A model generated the notes under the pieces. It had not been told where the DNA came from, ran no database searches, and saw only the letters and a list, made by a program, of their open reading frames with translations. From the NCBI RefSeq assembly GCF_036492835.1, contig NZ_AP025314.1, positions 2,146,010-2,210,009 on the forward strand: a DNA stretch of 64,000 bases, read 5' to 3'. Shown one piece after another: positions 61,882-64,000 of the stretch. Numbering within the stretch: position 1 is the stretch's first letter; every line of letters begins with the position of its first letter. The position numbers were made by a program, and so were the translations under genes. The stretch is from Fulvitalea axinellae. Its GTDB lineage: Bacteria; Bacteroidota; Bacteroidia; Cytophagales; Cyclobacteriaceae.

Positions 61882-62517
61882 TTATTTCAGATATCCGTTG
61901 GCTCTCAATTCTTTGTGCATAGCATCGATATCTTCGGGAATGTCGAAGCGGATAAGCCAATTGACATCAAGACCGTGGTGGATACAGGTACGCATAAGGT
62001 AATCGCTTTGGCTTATAAGTTCGCCCAGTTTCATGAAGCCCTCCTCAAACTCGATCCAGAGGTCTTCGTGCATTTTGCTTAGCAAAACCATAAGCTTGAA
62101 GGTCCGGGCCACGATGTAAACACAATATTTCGAGACTTTTCCCGCCGGAGCTGTCGCCGTAAGGGTGTTGGCCTCTTTCAGTACCTCGTTGAGCATCAGT
62201 AGGTTTAGGCTCAATTCCCCGTATTTGTCTTTGGTCAGGCGTACGTGTTCGGTTATTTCTCCGCTGAGGTAGCGCATATCCATCATCAGGTAGCCCGGGC
62301 TGTAATAATGGTAAATCATCGTCGCCGAACGCTCAATGACCCTTTCCTCTATTTCCTTCCTGCATTCCTCGACGGAGCGGTCGTCCATTAATTCTCGGAA
62401 AAGCTTTTTTGCCGTTTTGGTGTCTTTCTTCAAATAACGCAACAAAAGCGAATCCTTTTTCTTGTCGGGCAATTGCGAAAGCGCCTCCTTAAATTCGTCT
62501 GTAAATTCGAAGTCCAT
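61882..62517 (-). CDS. Conserved Bacteroidota hypothetical protein
   Basis: 211 residues, cytoplasmic, almost all helical. Conserved-looking blocks: LPDKKKDSLLLRYLKKD, YYSPGYLMMDMRYLSGEITEHVRLTKDKYGELSLNLLML and DYLMRTCIHHGLDVNWLIRFDIPEDIDAMHKELR. I recall close homologues across Bacteroidota, sometimes mislabelled as dUTPase by neighbourhood; I see no dUTPase motif here. Function unknown. Confidence 0.75.
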   Translation of the reverse strand: MDFEFTDEFKEALSQLPDKKKDSLLLRYLKKDTKTAKKLFRELMDDRSVEECRKEIEERVIERSATMIYHYYSPGYLMMDMRYLSGEITEHVRLTKDKYGELSLNLLMLNEVLKEANTLTATAPAGKVSKYCVYIVARTFKLMVLLSKMHEDLWIEFEEGFMKLGELISQSDYLMRTCIHHGLDVNWLIRFDIPEDIDAMHKELRANGYLK

Positions 62518-62847
62518 TTTATCTTAGTTTTCAGCTTATATCCTGTCAGAATACGCAAGTTACGGTTCTGCGTCGAAATATGCGAAAGAAAGCGAAGGGT
62601 TGGTGCGTCTATGGTTTTTGTGAAATGCTTTGGCGAAGAGCAAAATACGTTTACCTTTATACCGAACTGCGGAAAATCTAATTTGGCCGAATTTCTATAT
62701 GCGACACTAGAAAAGTGGCGGGGAAGTGGCTAGTGTTGGGTTACGACAGCGTTAAATCTTACGCACGTAATTCAACCTTTCCGTAACAGCTTATGCGCGG
62801 TCTTGATCGAAAGACGGGTTATTTTTGTCGCAAATTATTTTCATGGT
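62518..62847. other. Divergent intergenic region
   Basis: 330 bp between the conserved hypothetical (minus) and the second ECF sigma gene (plus). No gene, repeat or clear promoter pair seen. Confidence 0.4.
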
Positions 62848-63441
62848 ATGGGAGTTGTCAATCACGGGATTTCCGACGAAGCCCTGTTCGGTCTTGTCAA
62901 GCAAGGTGACCGGCAGGCGTATTCTTTTTTATATAAAAAATATTGGGATGAACTCTTCAGGGTAGCCTATCACCTCACCGATTCTTTGGCCGATACGGAA
63001 GACCTTTTGCATGAGCTCTTCGCGGAGCTTTGGCTGAAAAAAGAGCGGGTGGAGATTGCCGGCTCATTCGGGGCTTACGTGCGGACTTCATTGAAGTATA
63101 AAGTCTTCAGGCATTATGACCGCAAAAGAAGAAAAGGGGAGTGGAACGAGGAAGTGATGAAAGATCGTTTGGTGGCGGCGGGGTCGGCCGACCAGCCTTT
63201 GTCTTTTGAGGAACTTTACGGCCTTATAGAAGTGGCCGTGGAGAATTTGCCGGAAAAATGCCGGGCGGTTTACAAATTGAGTAGGGAAGAGAATAAGAAC
63301 GTAAGGGAGATTGCCCAGATATTGGGAATATCGCCCAATACGGCCCAAAACCATATCAATAAAGCGCTGAAAGAGTTGAGGTTAAGTCTCCGGGACTATG
63401 TGGGCGTGGCTTTGCTTTTGTCGTCGATTTGGAACGAATAG
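62848..63441 (+). CDS. ECF RNA polymerase sigma factor, second
   Basis: 197 residues from ATG at 62848; a TTG at 62803 would add 15 residues of poor quality. Region 2 (DRQAYSFLYKKYWDELFRVAYHL, DTEDLLHELFAELWLKKE, VFRHYDRKRRKGEW) and region 4 (VAVENLPEKCRAVYKLSREENKNVREIAQILGISPNTAQNHI). FecI-like Bacteroidota type, followed after 116 bp by a FecR anti-sigma gene. It probably opens a second SusCD locus beyond the right edge. Confidence 0.92.
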   Translation: MGVVNHGISDEALFGLVKQGDRQAYSFLYKKYWDELFRVAYHLTDSLADTEDLLHELFAELWLKKERVEIAGSFGAYVRTSLKYKVFRHYDRKRRKGEWNEEVMKDRLVAAGSADQPLSFEELYGLIEVAVENLPEKCRAVYKLSREENKNVREIAQILGISPNTAQNHINKALKELRLSLRDYVGVALLLSSIWNE

Positions 63442-63557
63442 GCTAATGGCTTAAAGTCCGGGATTCGGAGTTTTTCAAAATAATTTAATTTTTTTTCAAA
63501 ACTGACTAGTTGTGATCGGCGCTTTGCCGCACTATACTTTTGAACGGGAGAAAGGTT

Positions 63558-64000
63558 ATGCGAAATCAGGAACTTATATCGAAGCTTTTAGAAGGGGAAA
63601 TCGACGCTGGCGGATTGGAAGAGCTTAATGATTGGTACGCTAAGCGGGCGAATGGAGCGGAACTTCCGGAGGATATAGCGCAACGGTCTGGGGAAATTAA
63701 GGCCGGAATGTGGAAGAAATTGAGCAAGGAAGTGTTGGCGGAGAGTCCGGAAAAGAAAACGATATGGAAAAGTCTCGTTTTCCGCACCTCGATTGCCGCT
63801 TCGTTGGCCTTGGCCGTTTTGTCGTTTGCCCTTTATTGGATGGCTCCGGTGGGGAATGAGCGGATGATAGTGAAAACGAACACTACGGCGGAACCGATGC
63901 GTCTGACTTTGCCCGACGGTTCGGCTGTTTGGTTGAACAGGAATACGGAAATCAGGTACCGGGAAAACTTTTCCGAAAAGCGGGGAATCGTTCTGGAAAA
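63558..64000 (+). CDS. FecR-family anti-sigma factor, 3' end beyond window
   Basis: ATG at 63558 and an open frame to the right edge, 147 codons visible. N-terminal cytoplasmic helices (MRNQELISKLLEGEIDAGGL, LNDWYAKRANG), a membrane segment at about 80-97 (SIAASLALAVLSFALYWM) and the beginning of the FecR domain (RLTLPDGSAVWLNRNTEIRY, FSEKRGIVLE). Partner of the sigma factor directly upstream. Confidence 0.9.
   Translation, partial: MRNQELISKLLEGEIDAGGLEELNDWYAKRANGAELPEDIAQRSGEIKAGMWKKLSKEVLAESPEKKTIWKSLVFRTSIAASLALAVLSFALYWMAPVGNERMIVKTNTTAEPMRLTLPDGSAVWLNRNTEIRYRENFSEKRGIVLE

Overview
This window looks like a chromosomal segment of a marine-type Bacteroidota, most likely in the order Cytophagales. 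The signs are SusC/SusD pairs, ECF sigma/FecR pairs, type IX secretion C-terminal domains, an HD-Pnk of the kind known from Runella, promoters of the TTG/TAnnTTTG type, and very few Shine-Dalgarno sites. The species cannot be named from the sequence.

Layout. 1-2830 (minus): a large secreted beta-propeller/MBG-repeat protein cut by the left edge. 2947-4645: an amidoligase-like effector candidate lying between two long direct repeats. 4834-9119: dispersed repeats, an orphan IS30-type HTH protein and two DUF4369-type thioredoxins. 9293-18799: a secreted unknown protein, an RNA ligase/HD-Pnk RNA-repair pair on the minus strand, and DUF3667, LRR-BRCT, transglutaminase-like and small membrane proteins. 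18794-26603: a second RNA-repair locus. It holds a divergent WYL regulator with a dioxygenase-like tail, a non-coding region with three permuted tRNA-like folds, a soluble slipin, an unknown gene, rtcB and two RlaP-type nucleotidyltransferases. 26681-30790: a type IX-secreted repeat protein. 30865-36872: three effector-like proteins and a small SDR. 37002-40209: a sulfatase and a membrane GAF protein. 41160-60360: a polysaccharide utilisation locus (ECF sigma, FecR, SusC, SusD, BACON protein, GH85, GH97, a Crp-like regulator, an SDR, GH78). 60436-62517: a kinase-like effector candidate and a conserved hypothetical. 62848-64000: the start of a second ECF/FecR pair.

The most striking region is 20723-20966. 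Three T-arms, each with a canonical seven-base T-loop, are each followed by a short acceptor-like helix closed by a four-base loop (UACG, UUAG, GAAA) and then by a D-arm. This is a tRNA order permuted at the anticodon, as in the tRNA-mimic domain of YrlA-type Y RNAs and as in a tRNA cut in its anticodon loop. The array sits between a damage-type WYL regulator and a slipin-RtcB-RlaP operon, and an RNA ligase/HD-Pnk pair lies 8 kb away. I read this as an RNA-repair system with its own tandem tRNA-mimic RNAs. The fold and the order are seen in the sequence; the role is inference.

A second theme is a scattered family of secreted-effector-like proteins (3147, 30865, 34947, 60436 and perhaps 32306). 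They share a short basic disordered N-terminus, and four of them have a V-Q-[RC] motif before the folded part, but their catalytic folds differ (amidoligase-like, papain-like, actin-fragmin-kinase-like). No injection apparatus is encoded in the window.

The intergenic DNA is unusually rich in repeats: seven-base-periodic tracts, a 240-290 bp hairpin-bearing dispersed repeat in three copies, and a 46-bp tandem array.
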